This document shows positions 41,164-49,805 of a stretch of 51,748 nucleotides of DNA, in pieces. Source of the DNA: JAIRTY01 sp050257395 (GTDB taxonomy: Bacteria; Actinomycetota; Actinomycetes; Streptosporangiales; Streptosporangiaceae). The position numbers and the translations under genes were made by a program. The stretch covers positions 1 through 51,748 of the forward strand of contig JBLMWU010000112.1 in assembly GCA_050257395.1 (NCBI GenBank), read 5' to 3'. A model generated the notes under the pieces. It made no database searches and had not been told where the DNA came from. It was given only the letters and a program-made list of their open reading frames with translations. Positions within the stretch are counted from its first letter, which is position 1. Every line of letters starts with the position of its first letter.

Positions 41164-41879
41164 CTGGCGCCGGTGCCGGTGGGCACCGGGGTCTTGCGCG
41201 CGCCCTTGGCCTTGGCCTTGGCGCGGGCGGCGTACTCGTCCACGTACTCCTGGCCGGACAGCTCCATCAGCGCATACATGATCTCGTCGGTGACGGCGCG
41301 CAGGACCAGCCGGTCCGACTCGAGCCCGGCGTAGCGGGAGAAGTCCAGCGGCTTGCCGAACTTCACCCCGGGCCGGAACCGCAGCCGCGGCAGCACCCGG
41401 CCGGGCGGCATGAGCTCGAAGGTCCCGACCATGGCGCAGGGGATCACCGGTGCGCCCGACTCCAGCGCCAGCCTGGCCACCCCGGTCTTGCCCCGGTACA
41501 GCCGCCCGTCCGGCGTGCGGGTCCCCTCCGGGTAGATGCCGAGCAGCTTCCCCTCGGACAGCACCCGCAGGCCGGTGTTCAGCGCCCGCTCGCTCGCCGC
41601 ACCGCCCGACCGGTCCACCGGGATCTGCCCGACGCCGTGGAAGAACGCCCGGCTGACCAGGCCCTTGAGCCCGCGCCCGGTGAAGTACTCGGCCTTGGCC
41701 AGGAAGGTCACCTTGCGCGGCAGCGGGAGCGGGCCGAAGAAGTGGTCCGAGAAAGACAGGTGGTTGCTGGCGAGGATGGCCGGCCCTTCGCGCGGCACGT
41801 TCCCGGTCCCCTCCGCCCACGGCCGGAAGAAGATCGTGAGGAACGGCCCGAGTATCGCCTTCACCACCCAGTAGAACAC
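41160..41879 (-). CDS. Lysophospholipid acyltransferase (PlsC/AGPAT family)
   Basis: A 239-residue acyltransferase. The catalytic H-x4-D is in SNHLSFSDHFF (H40, D45). Acceptor-phosphate binding is in GIYPEGTRTPDG (YPEGTR 116-121), and VIPCAMVGTFE follows. The N-terminal FYWVVKAILGPFLTIFF is one hydrophobic anchor. The C-terminus is a Lys/Ala-rich tail (ARAKAKAKGARK). GTG 41879 is chosen because GACTAT lies six bases upstream; the longer open frame begins at a TTG in repeat-like DNA. Synteny matches M. tuberculosis Rv2182c, an acyltransferase near the PI-mannoside genes. Confidence 0.88.
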   Translation of the reverse strand: MFYWVVKAILGPFLTIFFRPWAEGTGNVPREGPAILASNHLSFSDHFFGPLPLPRKVTFLAKAEYFTGRGLKGLVSRAFFHGVGQIPVDRSGGAASERALNTGLRVLSEGKLLGIYPEGTRTPDGRLYRGKTGVARLALESGAPVIPCAMVGTFELMPPGRVLPRLRFRPGVKFGKPLDFSRYAGLESDRLVLRAVTDEIMYALMELSGQEYVDEYAARAKAKAKGARKTPVPTGTGAS

Positions 41880-41885
41880 CCCCAC

Positions 41886-41891
41886 ATAGTC
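41886..41891 (-). promoter_or_regulatory. -10 box GACTAT for leaderless acyltransferase
   Basis: On the minus strand GACTAT is followed by six bases and then the GTG at 41879. Confidence 0.45.
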
Positions 41892-41920
41892 GCATGCTGC
41901 GGCCGCCCGCGGCACCGCCG

Positions 41921-41944
41921 CGCCCGAGCGAGCCAAAGGGCTAG
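41921..41944. repeat. Short fragment of the dispersed repeat
   Basis: GAGCGAGCCAAAGGGC at 41927-41942 is identical to bases within 51634-51650 and nearly so to the inverse of 62-85. It lies between the divergent acyltransferase and esterase genes. Confidence 0.4.
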
Positions 41945-42031
41945 AGCGGCCCGGAGGAGGCTGCGCAGTCCCGGCGCACGTGCGACGATGCCACCAGATG
42001 AGGAAACATCCCGGCGGGAGGACAGCGGACG

Positions 42032-42802
42032 ATGCCAGTGATGCCGGGCGCGGAGCCCTACTCTCACGACGGCGGCCCCGTCGGCGTGCTGCTGTGCCAC
42101 GGCTTCACGAGCACCCCCGCGTCGCTGCGCCCATGGGCGGAGTTCCTGGCCGGGGCCGGGCTGACCGTGGCACTCCCCCGGCTGCCGGGTCACGGCACGA
42201 CCTGGCAGGAGATGGCGCGCACCCGCTGGGAGGACTGGTACGCCGAGATCGACCGCGCCTACGAGGACCTGCGCTCCCGGGCATCGGAGATCTTCGTGAT
42301 GGCGCTGTCCATGGGCGGCTGCCTGGCGCTGCGGCTGGCGGAGCTGCGCGGCGACGGGGTGGCCGGGCTGGTGCTGGTCAACCCGTTCGTCGCGTCCGAC
42401 CCCAGGCTCATCTCGCTGGCGCCGGTGCTCAAGTTCGTGCTGCCGTCGGTACCCGGGGTCGGCAGCGACGTCAAGAAGGAAGGCGTCAAGGAGCAGGCCT
42501 ACGACCGGGTCCCGGTCCGCGCGCTGGCGAGCCTGCCGCAGCTGTTCCGGCTGACGCGGGAACGGCTCGGCGAGGTCACCCAGCCGGTGCTCATCTACCA
42601 CAGCGCGGTCGACCACGTGATCGGGCCCGCCAACATGGCTGTCCTGCGGGCCCGCCTGCCGGGCGCGAACCTGACCATCCGCGAGCTCGCCGACAGCTAC
42701 CACGTCGCAACCATCGACAACGACGCGGACGCCATCTTCGAGGGCAGCCTGGAATTTGTCCGGGCGCACACCCACGCGGGCAGGCAAGCGGGTACAGAGT
42801 AG
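42032..42802 (+). CDS. Alpha/beta-hydrolase, carboxylesterase/monoacylglycerol-lipase type
   Basis: A 256-residue hydrolase with the oxyanion region LLCHGFTSTPASL, LPGHGTTW, the nucleophile elbow ALSMGG (S93), the acid in YHSAVDHVIG (D194) and the histidine in SYHVATID (H224). This resembles Est30-type carboxylesterases and bacterial monoglyceride lipases. GGGAGGA is nine bases before the ATG. Its placement next to a PlsC-type acyltransferase and glycerol kinase suggests lipid turnover, but the substrate is not shown by the sequence. Confidence 0.86.
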   Translation: MPVMPGAEPYSHDGGPVGVLLCHGFTSTPASLRPWAEFLAGAGLTVALPRLPGHGTTWQEMARTRWEDWYAEIDRAYEDLRSRASEIFVMALSMGGCLALRLAELRGDGVAGLVLVNPFVASDPRLISLAPVLKFVLPSVPGVGSDVKKEGVKEQAYDRVPVRALASLPQLFRLTRERLGEVTQPVLIYHSAVDHVIGPANMAVLRARLPGANLTIRELADSYHVATIDNDADAIFEGSLEFVRAHTHAGRQAGTE

Positions 42803-42911
42803 AGGAGAGGGGATCACCCGGGCACGGGCTGGCCTAGCGGCCCGGCCGCGGGCGGAGACCCCGGCAGCAGCGGCAGGGGCGGAACAGGCCGTCAGGGGGT
42901 GAGCCGGCAGC

Positions 42912-43574
42912 ATGGCGGACGACGTCAGCGGCGATGAGGCGGCGTGGCAGGAACTGGTCGCCCGGTTCAGCACGGCCACGGCGGACGGCGGGGAGCCGGC
43001 GCCGTGGCCGGCCCGGGAGGACCTGACCGGACCGCCGCCACCCGTGCCGGGTGACCCCGTGATGGGCCCGCTCACGCGGCCCGCCGGGCCCGGCCTGGGC
43101 ACCGCCCCGGAGCCGGCCGGCGGGGCAGAACCGGCCGCCGGCCCGCCAGACGGCGCCGGCGCGGGCGGGGACCCCGGCGGCCGCCCCGCCGCCCCGGACG
43201 CCGGCGACCGCGGCGCGCCGCCGGACACGGCATCCGGGGCCGCCCGGCCCGGCCCGGGCCGGGTGCGGGCCAGGATCGTCCGGCCAGCCGAGCCCGGGTC
43301 TCCGCCGCCGGGCGACGAGGACAGCGACGACCACTACGTGCCGCCGCCACCGCCGCCCCTGCCCGCGCTCGACCCGGTCGCCAAGGGGGCGTGGGCGGCG
43401 CTGTTCGGCGGGCCCGCCTACCTGCTGGTGGCGGTCATGGTGGGCTGGGAGGTCCCGGGCTGGGTGGCCTTCATCGCGGTCGCGGCGTTCGTCGGCGGGT
43501 TCGCCACCCTGGTGGTGCGGATGGGCGACCAGCCGCCGCGTGATTCCGGGCCGGACAACGGAGCGGTCGTCTAG
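42912..43574 (+). CDS. Conserved actinobacterial membrane protein of unknown function
   Basis: A 220-residue protein. Residues 1-10 and EAAWQELVARF are conserved-looking, then about 110 residues are low-complexity Pro/Gly/Ala. DDHYVPPPPPPLP (about 139-151) leads to a C-terminal domain with two hydrophobic segments (AALFGGPAYLLVAVMVGW and WVAFIAVAAFVGGFATLV). The same tail is recalled from Streptomyces proteins beside glucokinase. Function unknown. The start is ATG 42912; a GGGGGTGAG stretch is upstream. It is convergent with the ROK gene. Confidence 0.75.
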   Translation: MADDVSGDEAAWQELVARFSTATADGGEPAPWPAREDLTGPPPPVPGDPVMGPLTRPAGPGLGTAPEPAGGAEPAAGPPDGAGAGGDPGGRPAAPDAGDRGAPPDTASGAARPGPGRVRARIVRPAEPGSPPPGDEDSDDHYVPPPPPPLPALDPVAKGAWAALFGGPAYLLVAVMVGWEVPGWVAFIAVAAFVGGFATLVVRMGDQPPRDSGPDNGAVV

Positions 43575-43598
43575 CCCCGCCCCCGCCCCGCCGCCCGC

Positions 43599-44543
43599 TC
43601 AGCGCCTCCGGGCCAGGTCGGCCGCGCCGACCAGGCCGGCGTCGGCGCCCAGCTGGGCCAGCCTGATCTGCGCGCGGGGCCGGTAGTGGCCGCCGGTCAG
43701 GCTCTTCTCGAAGGCGGCCCGGGCGGGGCCGAGCAGCAGCTCGCCCGCTTCCGAGACCCCGCCGCCGATGATGAAGCACCCCGGGTCGAGGATGGCGGCC
43801 AGGTCCGCGAGGCCCTGGCCGAGCCAGCCGCCCACCACGTCGAAGCACTGCCGCGCGCCCGGGTCGCCTTCCCGGGCCGCCCGGGTGACGTGCTCGCCGC
43901 CGATGCCCTCCGGGCTGCCCCCGGCCAGCTGCAGCAGCCGCACCGCGGCGCCCGGCATCCGGCGGGCGAAGTCGCGCGCCTCGGCCACCAGCGCGCTGCC
44001 GCTCGCGTACTGCTCCCAGCAGCCGCGGTTGCCGCACCCGCACAGCCGGCCGTCCGCCACCACCCGGTAGTGCCCCGGCTCCCCGGCCATCCCCCACCGG
44101 CCCCGGTAGAGCTGGCCGTTCAGGACGATGCCGCAGCCGATCCCGGTTCCCACGGAGATGAACACCACGTGCTCCTCGCCGCGGGCGGCGCCGAACCTGA
44201 CCTCCGCCCAGGCGCTGGCGTTGGCGTCGTTCTCCACCACCACCGGCCGCCCGACCAGCTGCTCAACCTTCGCCCGCAGCGGCTCGTCCCGCCAGGCCAG
44301 GTTCGGCGCGAACACCACCGCGGACCGGGTCTCGTTCACGAACCCGGCGGCGCCCAGGCCGACCGCGTCCGCCTGGTGGCGGCTGAGCAGCTCGCGGACG
44401 GCGGCGCTGATCACCTCTTCGGTCCTGGCCGGGCTCGCGGCCGGGGTGGAGCGGCGCAGCTTCTCGATGATCCGGCCGCCGGCGTCCACGACGCCGGCGG
44501 CCACCTTGGTTCCCCCGATGTCGACCCCGATGGTCAGGGCCAT
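43599..44543 (-). CDS. glkA: ROK-family glucokinase
   Basis: A 314-residue sugar kinase. GVDIGGTKVAAG (6-17) binds phosphate; ENDANASAWAE has the catalytic aspartate (D106); ISVGTGIGCGIV follows; EPGHYRV (155-161) and the zinc motif CGCGNRGCWEQYASG (C168, C170, C175) are ROK hallmarks. It makes glucose 6-phosphate and matches the Streptomyces glkA position and features. The ATG overlaps the upstream DUF5304 stop by one base (TGATG) with no good ribosome site, so it depends on translational coupling. There is no N-terminal DNA-binding domain, so it is an enzyme rather than a repressor. Confidence 0.92.
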   Translation of the reverse strand: MALTIGVDIGGTKVAAGVVDAGGRIIEKLRRSTPAASPARTEEVISAAVRELLSRHQADAVGLGAAGFVNETRSAVVFAPNLAWRDEPLRAKVEQLVGRPVVVENDANASAWAEVRFGAARGEEHVVFISVGTGIGCGIVLNGQLYRGRWGMAGEPGHYRVVADGRLCGCGNRGCWEQYASGSALVAEARDFARRMPGAAVRLLQLAGGSPEGIGGEHVTRAAREGDPGARQCFDVVGGWLGQGLADLAAILDPGCFIIGGGVSEAGELLLGPARAAFEKSLTGGHYRPRAQIRLAQLGADAGLVGAADLARRR

Positions 44544-45169
44544 CAGGGGGAGCCCGGGTGCTCCGGGCCGTTGCTCTGCGGGCCGTTGCTCTCCGGGCCG
44601 TTGCCGCCGGCCCCGTTGCCGCCAGCGGCGTGACCGCCCGGGCCGGCGCCGTTGCCGGTCGCCTCCGCCCACACCGTTCCGGCCGCTTCCGCGTCCGCGC
44701 CCGGGTCCGCGGGGGCGCCCGCCTGCTGGCCGGCCGCACCCGGCGTGTCCCGCTGCGGCCCGGCCACGTCCCAGTCCGCCAGCGTCCCCGGGTCCCACGC
44801 GCCGCCCGCCGCCTGGCCGCTGCCCGGCCGGCGGCCAGCGGCCGCCAGCGCCGATTCCACCACGGTCGCGGCGTCCTGGATCATGCTGGCGAGGGTGTCG
44901 CTGGCGGCGGCCACGTGCGAGGCCAGGCCGGGGCCGGACACCCGCAGCAGCCGCGCGGCCCGGCACACCGGGCACCAGGCGCACTCCGGCGCCTCCACCG
45001 GCGGCGGCGCGGTGGCGGTCTGCCACACGTCGCCGGACTTGCCGCCGAGGCCGAACGCCCCGGCGATGTGCCCGCCCAGTTCCCGGCTCATGCTGCGCGC
45101 CCCGGTGCGGACGAGCCACCGCTGGAAGTCACCGATCGGATCCGGCCCGGATCCCCTGGGCTCTGTCAC
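44543..45169 (-). CDS. DUF5304-like protein with CxxC motif
   Basis: A 208-residue protein recognised as DUF5304 by its position between a SRPBCC protein and glucokinase and by PECAWCPVCRAARLL (about 61-75), which holds a CxxC pair that may bind metal. The N-terminal half is helical. The second half is low-complexity and ends in a 15-base tandem repeat at 44561-44620 (four units) encoding GNGPE/SNGPQ-like pentapeptides. GTG start; the stop of the SRPBCC gene overlaps it (GTGA). Function unknown. Confidence 0.75.
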   Translation of the reverse strand: MTEPRGSGPDPIGDFQRWLVRTGARSMSRELGGHIAGAFGLGGKSGDVWQTATAPPPVEAPECAWCPVCRAARLLRVSGPGLASHVAAASDTLASMIQDAATVVESALAAAGRRPGSGQAAGGAWDPGTLADWDVAGPQRDTPGAAGQQAGAPADPGADAEAAGTVWAEATGNGAGPGGHAAGGNGAGGNGPESNGPQSNGPEHPGSP

Positions 45170-45618
45170 CGCTGCTCCCCTCCCCGGGCCTCAGCCCGCT
45201 CCTTGAGGCCTTTGAGGGCGGTATCGATGATCATCTTTTCCGCCCTGCGCTTCAGCATCCCGAGCATCGGGATGCGGACGTCCACCGCGAGGTCGTAGGT
45301 GACCAGGGTGCCCAGGTCCGCGTCCGCCAGCAGGTAGCCGCCGGCCATGCCGGAGACGACCGAGCCGGGCTCGGCCAGGTCCCAGCGCACGCCCGCGGTC
45401 CCGTCCCACCGGTAGCCGAGCACATAGCTGTCCTTGATCGGCCCCGCGTCGAGATGGAAGCGCACCCGGCTGGCCAGCCCCGCGCCGTCTCGTTCGAGCA
45501 CCTCCGTGGCCCGGACCCCGGACGCCCATTCCGGATAAGCGGCGAAGTCGGAGATCACGTCCATGATGACCGCTGGCGGCGCATCGACGGCGATGCTCGC
45601 GGTCGTGCTGTCAGCCAT
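45166..45618 (-). CDS. SRPBCC (polyketide cyclase-like) protein
   Basis: A 150-residue START/SRPBCC-fold protein. It starts ADSTTASIAVDAPPAVIMDVISDFAAYPEW, typical of the family, followed by a central WDGTAGVRWDLAEPGS and a C-terminal helix LKRRAEKMIIDTALKGLKERAE. These proteins bind hydrophobic ligands. It is the counterpart of M. tuberculosis Rv2185c by synteny. The ATG at 45618 is leaderless behind TACGCT. It is first in a tightly overlapping operon with the DUF5304 and ROK genes. Confidence 0.85.
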   Translation of the reverse strand: MADSTTASIAVDAPPAVIMDVISDFAAYPEWASGVRATEVLERDGAGLASRVRFHLDAGPIKDSYVLGYRWDGTAGVRWDLAEPGSVVSGMAGGYLLADADLGTLVTYDLAVDVRIPMLGMLKRRAEKMIIDTALKGLKERAEARGGEQR

Positions 45619-45624
45619 GCTCGG

Positions 45625-45630
45625 AGCGTA
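45625..45630 (-). promoter_or_regulatory. -10 box TACGCT for the SRPBCC-DUF5304-glkA operon
   Basis: On the minus strand TACGCT is followed by six bases and then the ATG at 45618. Confidence 0.55.
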
Positions 45631-45668
45631 CCGCCATCAGGGGAGCGGGCACGCCCGGCGCGGGCCGG

Positions 45669-46436
45669 TCACCATTCCAGGACGTAGGGCTGCCCGGTCG
45701 CGCGGAAATGCCCCACGTTGACGCACTCGGTCCGGCCGATCCGCACCCGGCGGGCCAGCGGCTGGTGAACGTGACCGTACAGCAGGTAGCGGGGCTGGCT
45801 GCGGCGGACCGCGGCCAGCAGCGCCTCGGAGCCCCGTTCCAGCCGCCGGGCGACCGTGTCGTACAGCAGCTGCGGCACCGCGGGCGGGATGTGGCTGCAC
45901 AGCACGTCCACGTCGCCAACGGCGGCCACCTTGGCGCCGTACTCGTCCTCGCCGATCTCGTTCGGCGTCCGGTAGGGAGAGCGCAGGCCGCCGCCGACGA
46001 ACCCGAACGTCCAGCCGCCGAGCTCCGCCCGCTCGCCGTCGAGCACCCGGTGCCCCGGGCGCAGGTGCTCGCGCCACAGATGCGGCAGGTCCACGTTGCC
46101 GTAGGTCAGGTAGGCGGGCTCGGGCATGGCCGCGAACAGCTCCGCGTACTGCCGCGCCGCGGCCGTCTCCACGTGCCGCCGGGGGTCGCCGTCCAGCGTC
46201 GCCCACAGCCCGGCCGACATGGCCCGCGCCTCGTCGAACTTCTTCGCCGTCCGCAGGGCCACGAACCGGCTGGCCGCCTCCGCGCCGAAGAGGTCAGCGA
46301 ACATGCCCTGGCCGTGGTCGGCGTAGTCGACGAACAGCAGCAGGTCGCCGAGGCACAGCAGCGCGTCGGAGCCGGCCGCGGCGGCCCGCAGCGCGCCGGT
46401 CCGGCCGTGCACGTCGCTGACCACGTGAACCCGCAT
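45669..46436 (-). CDS. Metallophosphoesterase
   Basis: A 255-residue calcineurin-like phosphoesterase. Metal ligands: SDVHG (D8, H10), CLGDLLLFVD, YGNVD, SHIPP and YGHVHQP. Similar proteins hydrolyse phosphodiesters or phosphomonoesters; the substrate is not known. The ATG at 46436 is leaderless behind TACGGT, and the upstream extension of the frame is rejected. It diverges from fadD15. Confidence 0.85.
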   Translation of the reverse strand: MRVHVVSDVHGRTGALRAAAAGSDALLCLGDLLLFVDYADHGQGMFADLFGAEAASRFVALRTAKKFDEARAMSAGLWATLDGDPRRHVETAAARQYAELFAAMPEPAYLTYGNVDLPHLWREHLRPGHRVLDGERAELGGWTFGFVGGGLRSPYRTPNEIGEDEYGAKVAAVGDVDVLCSHIPPAVPQLLYDTVARRLERGSEALLAAVRRSQPRYLLYGHVHQPLARRVRIGRTECVNVGHFRATGQPYVLEW

Positions 46437-46442
46437 GCCCAA

Positions 46443-46448
46443 ACCGTA
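46443..46448 (-). promoter_or_regulatory. -10 box TACGGT for leaderless phosphoesterase
   Basis: On the minus strand TACGGT is followed by six bases and then the ATG at 46436. Confidence 0.5.
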
Positions 46449-46539
46449 GGCCGCGAGCGGCCCGGAAAGACAGTTTCCGGACACGGTGCTCAGGGAAACG
46501 GACTGATCGCAGATCGTCACGCGCCGCAAAAAAGCACTC

Positions 46540-46561
46540 TATGCTACTAGCTGGTAGCTAG
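46540..46561 (+). promoter_or_regulatory. -10 box TATGCT overlapping operator-like palindrome before fadD15
   Basis: TATGCT (46540-46545) is directly followed by the perfect inverted repeat CTAGCT-GGT-AGCTAG (46547-46561), and GCTAC/GTAGC forms a second, overlapping pair. A repressor bound here would cover the start of transcription. The fadD15 ATG is 63 bases downstream with a proper ribosome site. Confidence 0.45.
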
Positions 46562-46624
46562 AAGCAATCAGTCGCGGTACGGTGCCTGTCTGTCAGCTCA
46601 GAGAATGGCCGGCAAGGAGAAGTC

Positions 46625-48508
46625 ATGCGTGAACACAGCATCCCGGCCCTCGAGGATGTGCCCCCCACCGCTTGTCTGACCGATGTCGTGCACGAACGAG
46701 CCGGGCGTGAGCCTGACGCGGTCGTGGCGCGGCGCAAGGCCGGCCAGGGCTGGCGGCTGGGTGCCCAGTCCTCCGGCGGGCCCACCGGTACCTGGCAGGA
46801 CGTGACCGCCCGCCTGTTCCGCGACGAGGTCGCCGCGATGGCCAAGGGGCTCGTCGCGGCCGGGATCGGGGCGGGAGACCGGGTGGCGCTCATGTCGCGC
46901 ACCCGCTACGAGTGGACCCTGCTCGACTACGCCATCTGGACGGCCGGTGCCGTCACCGTGCCGGTCTACGAGACGTCCTCCCCCGAGCAGGTCGAGTGGA
47001 TCCTCAGTGACTCCGGCGCCCGTGCCTTCATCATGGAGACCCCGGGGCACGAGCAGACCAACGGTGAGGTGCTCCGGCGGCTCCCGACCGTCGAGCGGAC
47101 CTGGCTGATCGAGGGCGGCGCCCCCGTGGGCGCCCCGGGCGCCCCGGGCGCCGCCGCATCCCTGGCCGCCCTGGCGGCGGGCGGCCGCGGGGTCGGCGAC
47201 GACATGCTGGAGGACCGCCGCCTCTCCCGCAAGGCTGGCGAGCTCGCCACCATCATCTACACCTCCGGCACCACCGGCCGGCCCAAGGGCTGCGCGCTCA
47301 CCCACGCCAACCTGCTCGCCGACGTGCGCAACGCGCTGGCCGGGCCGCTCGCGCAGATCTTCGCGATGCCGGACTGCTCCACGCTGCTGTTCCTGCCGCT
47401 GGCGCACGTGTTCGCGCGGGTCATCCAGATCGGCGCGCTGGAAGGCGGCTGCGTGCTCGGGCACGCCCCGGACGTGACCGCGCTGGTGCCCGACCTGGCC
47501 TCGATGCGGCCGACGTTCATCCTCGCCGTGCCGCGGGTGTTCGAGAAGGTCTACAACAGCGCCGAGCAGCAGGCCCTGGCCAGCCGCGCGAAGGGGCCGA
47601 TCTTCCGGTCGGCGGCCAGGACCGCGATCGCCTGGAGCCAGGCGCAGAGCGGGCCGGGCGGTCCCGGGGCCGGCCTGCGGCTGGCGCACGGCCTGTTCGA
47701 CCACCTCGTGTACAGCAAGCTGCGCGCCGCCATCGGCGGCAGGGTCCAGTACGCGGTGTCCGGCGGCGCCCCGCTCGGGGAGCGGCTCGGCCACTTCTTC
47801 CGCGGCGCCGGCATCACCATCATCGAGGGGTACGGGCTGACCGAGACCACCGCGGCCGCCACCGTGAACCCGCCCGGGCACAACAAGATCGGCACGGTCG
47901 GGCTGCCGCTGCCCGGGGTCAGCGTGCGCACCGAAGAGGACGGCGAGATCCTCATCAAGGGCCCGAACGTGTTCCCCGGCTACTGGCAGAACCAGGCCGC
48001 CACCGCCGACATCCTCGACGGGGACGGCTGGCTGCGCACCGGGGACATCGGGGAACTCGACCACGAGGGCTTCCTGCGCGTGACCGGGCGCAAGAAGGAC
48101 CTGATCGTCACCGCCGGCGGCAAGAACGTGGCACCCGCGGTGCTCGAGGACCGCATCCGCGCCCACCCGCTGGTGAGCCAGTGCGTCGTGGTCGGCGACG
48201 CCCGCCCGTACGTGGCCTGCCTGATCACGCTGGACCCCGAGGCGCTCGGGCCGTGGAAGGCCCGGCACTCCAAGCCGGACAGCGCCACCGCCGCGGACCT
48301 GGCCGCCGACCCCGAACTGCTCGCCGAGCTGCAGTCGTGCGTGGACGACGCGAACAAGGCGGTGTCCCGCGCGGAGGCCATCAAGCGGTTCCGGGTGCTG
48401 CCCAGCGACTTCACCGAGCAGGACGGCTACCTGACGCCTTCGCTGAAGGTGCGGCGCGCCATCGTGGTGAAGGACTTCGCGTCGGAGATCGAGGCGCTTT
48501 ACGCCTGA
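46625..48508 (+). CDS. fadD15: Long-chain fatty-acid-CoA ligase, FadD15 type
   Basis: A 627-residue long-chain ANL enzyme. Motifs: SRTRYEWTLLDYAIW near 91-105, IIYTSGTTGRPKGCALTH (YTSGTTGRPKG 212-222), FLPLAHVFARV, EGYGLTETTAAATVN, DGWLRTGDIGELDHEGFLRVTGRKKDLI, and TPSLKVRRAIV near the C-terminus. The length and the AEAIKRFRVLP block fit the long-chain FadD15/FACS group. AAGGAGAAG precedes the ATG. It is followed, convergently, by pimB', an arrangement also found in M. tuberculosis (Rv2187-Rv2188c). Role: acyl-CoA supply for membrane lipids. Confidence 0.92.
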   Translation: MREHSIPALEDVPPTACLTDVVHERAGREPDAVVARRKAGQGWRLGAQSSGGPTGTWQDVTARLFRDEVAAMAKGLVAAGIGAGDRVALMSRTRYEWTLLDYAIWTAGAVTVPVYETSSPEQVEWILSDSGARAFIMETPGHEQTNGEVLRRLPTVERTWLIEGGAPVGAPGAPGAAASLAALAAGGRGVGDDMLEDRRLSRKAGELATIIYTSGTTGRPKGCALTHANLLADVRNALAGPLAQIFAMPDCSTLLFLPLAHVFARVIQIGALEGGCVLGHAPDVTALVPDLASMRPTFILAVPRVFEKVYNSAEQQALASRAKGPIFRSAARTAIAWSQAQSGPGGPGAGLRLAHGLFDHLVYSKLRAAIGGRVQYAVSGGAPLGERLGHFFRGAGITIIEGYGLTETTAAATVNPPGHNKIGTVGLPLPGVSVRTEEDGEILIKGPNVFPGYWQNQAATADILDGDGWLRTGDIGELDHEGFLRVTGRKKDLIVTAGGKNVAPAVLEDRIRAHPLVSQCVVVGDARPYVACLITLDPEALGPWKARHSKPDSATAADLAADPELLAELQSCVDDANKAVSRAEAIKRFRVLPSDFTEQDGYLTPSLKVRRAIVVKDFASEIEALYA

Positions 48509-48564
48509 CTGAGTGCTGGTCCCCCGGTCCCGGCGCGCGCCGGCGGCGCCGGGACCGGGGACTG

Positions 48565-49692
48565 TCAGCCCGCGAGGATCTGCTCCAGGCGGCGGGCGAC
48601 CAGCTCCCAGGTCCACTCCTGCTCCACCCAGGCCATGCCTTTCGTGCCCATGGCCCGGGCGGCCGCCGGGTCGCTGAGCAGCGTGATGATCCGGTCCGCG
48701 ACCTGCCCGGCCGCGCGGCCGGGCACCACGAACCCGGTCTCCCCCTCCCGGATGGCGTCCGGCGCGTTCCCGGAGTCACCGCCCACCACCGGCAGCCCGG
48801 TCGCGGAGGCTTCCAGGTAGACGATGCCCAGGCCCTCCACGTCCAGCCCGCCCCGCCGGGTGCGGCAGGGCATGGCGAACACGTCACCCGCGCCGTAGTG
48901 GGCCGGCAGCTCCGCCCAGGGCACCTCGCCGGTGAACACCACCGAGCCCGCCACCCCCAGCCGGGCCGCCAGCCGCCGCAGCGCACCCGCATAGGGGCCG
49001 CCCCCGACGATCAGCAGCGCCGCGTCCGGGCACGCGGCCAGCACCCGCGGCCAGGCCCGGAGCAGGGTGTCCTGGCCCTTGCGGCGGACCAGCCGGGACA
49101 CGCAGACCACGACCGGCCGGCCGGCCAGGCCCAGCCGCTCCCGGACCGCCTGGCCGCCCGCGCCGGGCCGGAACACGCTGGTGTCCACCCCCGGCGCCAG
49201 CCGCGCCATCCGGGCGGCGGCAGCCGGCGACAGCGCCTTCGCCAGCCGGACCCGGGTGTACTCGCCCAGGTAGGTGACGGTGTCCACGGAGTCGCCAATG
49301 CGGCGCAGCAGCGTGCGGGCGGCGGGCAGGGCCGCCCAGCCCGCCTCGTGGCCGTGGGTGATGGCGACCAGCCGCCGCGCCCCGGCCTGGCGGAGGGTGG
49401 GGCCCAGCAGGCCGAGCGGCGCGGCCGCGCCGAACAGCACGGTGTCGCAGCCTTCGGCGGCCATGATCTGCTTCGCGCGCCGTGCCACCGACGGCACGGG
49501 CAGCATGAGCGACGTGGGGTGGCGGGTGACCGGGAACGGCTGCGCGGCGTCGAACGCGGCCGCCCCCTCCCAGGCCGGCGCGTACACCGCCACGCTGCCC
49601 GCGGGCAGCCGGCCCGCCAGCGCGTGCACGAACGCCTGGATGCCGCCGGGCCGCGGCGGGAAGTCGTTGGTGACGATCAGGACCTTGGGCAT
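48565..49692 (-). CDS. pimB: GDP-mannose-dependent PI-mannoside mannosyltransferase PimB'-like (GT4)
   Basis: A 375-residue GT-B enzyme. The N-terminal half starts VTNDFPPRPGGIQAFVHAL (donor/acceptor loop), with ITHGHEAGW (about 111-119). The C-terminal half has VVVCVSRLVRRKGQDTL (R/K pair binding diphosphate) and VEGLGIVYLEASATGLPVV with the E-x7-E pair (E286, E294). It closely follows the PimB' pattern of adding the second mannose to phosphatidylinositol mannoside at the membrane's inner face. Synteny with fadD15 and an NlpC/P60 gene supports this. GGAGAGG precedes the ATG. Confidence 0.87.
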   Translation of the reverse strand: MPKVLIVTNDFPPRPGGIQAFVHALAGRLPAGSVAVYAPAWEGAAAFDAAQPFPVTRHPTSLMLPVPSVARRAKQIMAAEGCDTVLFGAAAPLGLLGPTLRQAGARRLVAITHGHEAGWAALPAARTLLRRIGDSVDTVTYLGEYTRVRLAKALSPAAAARMARLAPGVDTSVFRPGAGGQAVRERLGLAGRPVVVCVSRLVRRKGQDTLLRAWPRVLAACPDAALLIVGGGPYAGALRRLAARLGVAGSVVFTGEVPWAELPAHYGAGDVFAMPCRTRRGGLDVEGLGIVYLEASATGLPVVGGDSGNAPDAIREGETGFVVPGRAAGQVADRIITLLSDPAAARAMGTKGMAWVEQEWTWELVARRLEQILAG

Positions 49693-49805
49693 GCCTCTCC
49701 CGGCGTCGCCGGCCCGCGGCCGCGTGTCATGGCCGCGGCGGCGCGGCCCGCCCGGCGGGTACCCGGCGATCCTACCGGCCCGGGTACCCGCCGCAGGTCA
49801 GCGGC

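Noticed and set aside
43599..44543. ROK-family transcription repressor
   Set aside because: There is no N-terminal helix-turn-helix, and kinase motifs and the zinc site are complete, so it is a sugar kinase.
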